The position numbers and the translations under genes were made by a program. The notes beneath the pieces are model-generated. The model worked only from the letters and a program-made list of their open reading frames with translations, was not told the origin of the DNA and made no database searches. Of a stretch of DNA of 64,000 bases, positions 62,840 to 64,000 are shown in pieces; position 1 is the first letter of the stretch; each line of letters begins with the position of its first letter. This DNA comes from Paraclostridium sordellii (lineage in GTDB: Bacteria; Bacillota; Clostridia; Peptostreptococcales; Peptostreptococcaceae), in NCBI RefSeq assembly GCF_000953675.1, contig NZ_LN679998.1, positions 581,911 to 645,910 of the forward strand. Direction: 5' to 3'.

Positions 62840-63080
62840 TGAAAAGAAGTAGTAAATTAATTGATGCTTTACAGAGAGAGGGATTAGGTGAGAGCCCTTA
62901 CGATAGATTAATTGAAGCAGTCTTGGAGTATCAACTTTGAAATTAAGTAGGAGTTGACGGTGGTTCCGTTATAACTTAAGGTTTTCCGAAGATACTGTGA
63001 TTTTTACAGTAATTAGGGTGGTACCGCGAGATATATCCTCGCCCCTATAGTTTTTTATAGAGGCGGGGATTTTTTAATAC
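62840..63080 (+). promoter_or_regulatory. T-box leader of alaS (specifier GCA, alanine)
   Basis: tRNA-sensing transcription attenuator. Stem I base pairs TTGATGC with GTATCAA. It carries the AGAGAGAGG element, and the specifier codon GCA at 62917-62919 within TTGAAGCAGTC. The T-box AGGGTGGTACCGCG is at 63015-63028, with bulge TGGT at 63019-63022 to pair with the uncharged tRNA end (A73 of tRNA-Ala). The terminator hairpin CCTCGCCCCTATA / TATAGAGGCGGGG ends in six T. Uncharged tRNA-Ala would stabilise the antiterminator and allow alaS transcription. Confidence 0.95.
63036..63078 (+). terminator. Conditional terminator of the T-box
   Basis: Thirteen-position stem with one mismatch, loop GTTTTT, tail TTTTTT; competes with the T-box antiterminator. 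Confidence 0.92.
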
Positions 63081-63119
63081 AAGGAATCATAAAGGCATAA
63101 ATTATAGGAGGAAATAAAA

Positions 63120-64000
63120 ATGCAAAAAATGGGATTAAACGAAATAAGAAGTAAATTTTTAAACTTCTTTGAATCAAAAGGACATTTAGTTCAACCAAGT
63201 TATTCATTAGTGCCACATAACGATAAGAGTTTATTATTAATAAATGCTGGTATGGCACCACTTAAAAATTATTTTTCAGGTACAGAAATACCGCCAAGTA
63301 AGAGAATGACAACTTGTCAAAAATGTGTAAGAACTGGAGATATAGAAAATGTAGGGGTTACAGCTAGACATGCTACATTATTTGAAATGCTTGGAAACTT
63401 CTCATTTGGAGATTATTTTAAGGAAGAGACATTAAAATGGGGATGGGAATTTGTTACAGAACATTTAAACATACCTCAAGATAAAATATGGGTAAGTGTA
63501 TACTTAGAAGATGATGAAGCTTTTGAAATATGGGAAAAAGAAATAGGAATACCAAAAGAAAGAATAGTGAGATTAGGAAAAGAAGATAACTTCTGGGAAA
63601 TAGGTACAGGTGCTTGTGGACCATGTTCAGAAATACACTTTGACAGAGGTGAAGAATATGGATGTGACAACCCAGATTGTAAACCAGGATGTGACTGTGA
63701 TAGATATTTAGAGTTTTGGAACCATGTTTTCTCTCAATTTAACAAAGATGAAGAAGGAAACTACAACCCACTTGAAAATAAGAATATAGATACAGGTATG
63801 GGTCTTGAGAGAATAGCTTGTATAATGCAAGGTGTTGATACTATATTTGACGTTGATACTATAAAGCATATATTAAATGCTGTTGAAAAAATGACAAACT
63901 CTAATTATGGAAAAGAATATAAAGTTGATAAATCTATAAGAATAATAACTGACCATATAAGAAGTGTAAGTTTCTTAGTTGCAGATGGAGTATTACCATC
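63120..64000 (+). CDS. alaS: Alanine--tRNA ligase (3' end outside window)
   Basis: Charges tRNA-Ala; the first 293 residues of an expected ~880 are visible and the frame is open to the window edge. [22 protein letters not shown] opens the class II catalytic core. Motif 1 is near [19 protein letters not shown], motif 2 has [18 protein letters not shown] and GDYFKEE, and motif 3 region includes [19 protein letters not shown]-like sequence. An insert [19 protein letters not shown] is typical of AlaRS. ATAGGAGGAAA precedes the ATG. Controlled by the T-box upstream. Confidence 0.97.
   Translation, partial: MQKMGLNEIRSKFLNFFESKGHLVQPSYSLVPHNDKSLLLINAGMAPLKNYFSGTEIPPSKRMTTCQKCVRTGDIENVGVTARHATLFEMLGNFSFGDYFKEETLKWGWEFVTEHLNIPQDKIWVSVYLEDDEAFEIWEKEIGIPKERIVRLGKEDNFWEIGTGACGPCSEIHFDRGEEYGCDNPDCKPGCDCDRYLEFWNHVFSQFNKDEEGNYNPLENKNIDTGMGLERIACIMQGVDTIFDVDTIKHILNAVEKMTNSNYGKEYKVDKSIRIITDHIRSVSFLVADGVLP

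Overview
The window is low-G+C, densely coded chromosomal DNA of a spore-forming anaerobic Firmicute, most likely a member of the Peptostreptococcaceae (relatives of Romboutsia, Paraclostridium and Clostridioides). The grounds are a cotJ spore-coat operon, Spo0A-type boxes, a clostridial 2[4Fe-4S] ferredoxin, pyruvate phosphate dikinase, an iscR-iscS-iscU set, and a T-box before alaS. The genus is inferred. No phage, insertion sequence, CRISPR array, rRNA or tRNA gene was seen.

Layout. 1-8.8 kb: end of glyS, a CcpN-type regulator with the PPDK regulatory protein, ppdK, a lone pstS, a zinc-ribbon protein and an HD hydrolase. 8.8-17 kb: a glycosyltransferase, a two-component system divergent from an ABC exporter, and cfa. 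17-24 kb: a MATE pump with a pentapeptide-repeat protein, a microbial rhodopsin, a probable small RNA, YaiI and YdcF proteins, and topB. 24-30.5 kb: an SH3/NlpC cell-wall hydrolase, cotJABC, a TtcA-like protein, a DEDDh exonuclease and a PfoR-like membrane protein. 30.5-43 kb: a MORN-repeat protein, NfeD plus stomatin, an intracellular subtilisin, ftsE-ftsX-M23 peptidase, a second exonuclease, a soluble Ser/Thr kinase, a probable Spo0A-controlled antisense RNA, ferredoxin, a GT51 glycosyltransferase, a SIMPL protein and rarA. 43-47 kb: a GNAT protein and iscR-iscS-iscU. 47-61 kb: a second, paralogous two-component system with a small membrane ORF between its partners, pyruvate carboxylase, transporters and M24 peptidase. 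61-64 kb: mnmA and the T-box-controlled start of alaS.

How genes work together. The ccpN/ppdR/ppdK group and pyc form a pyruvate-PEP-oxaloacetate control point, and a shared sequence element precedes both ccpN and ppdK. The ftsEX-M23 operon, GT51, NlpC/P60 protein and Cfa act on the envelope. cotJ, the Spo0A boxes and possibly the intracellular protease relate to sporulation.

Main discoveries. (1) A 226-residue microbial rhodopsin of the Anabaena-sensory-rhodopsin/xenorhodopsin type (Arg72, Asp75, Thr79, Pro205, Lys209) in an apparent strict anaerobe, with no retinal-making gene nearby. (2) A probable small RNA just downstream with three exposed C-rich segments; its CCCCCC loop is perfectly complementary over 14 nt to the ribosome-binding site of the zinc-ribbon gene in this window and over 12 nt to that of the MORN gene. 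(3) A second C-rich small RNA on the minus strand, with a good promoter flanked by two Spo0A boxes and a terminator inside the end of the kinase gene. Together (2) and (3) suggest C-rich RNAs that target unusually G-rich Shine-Dalgarno sequences. All of this is read from sequence without database searches.
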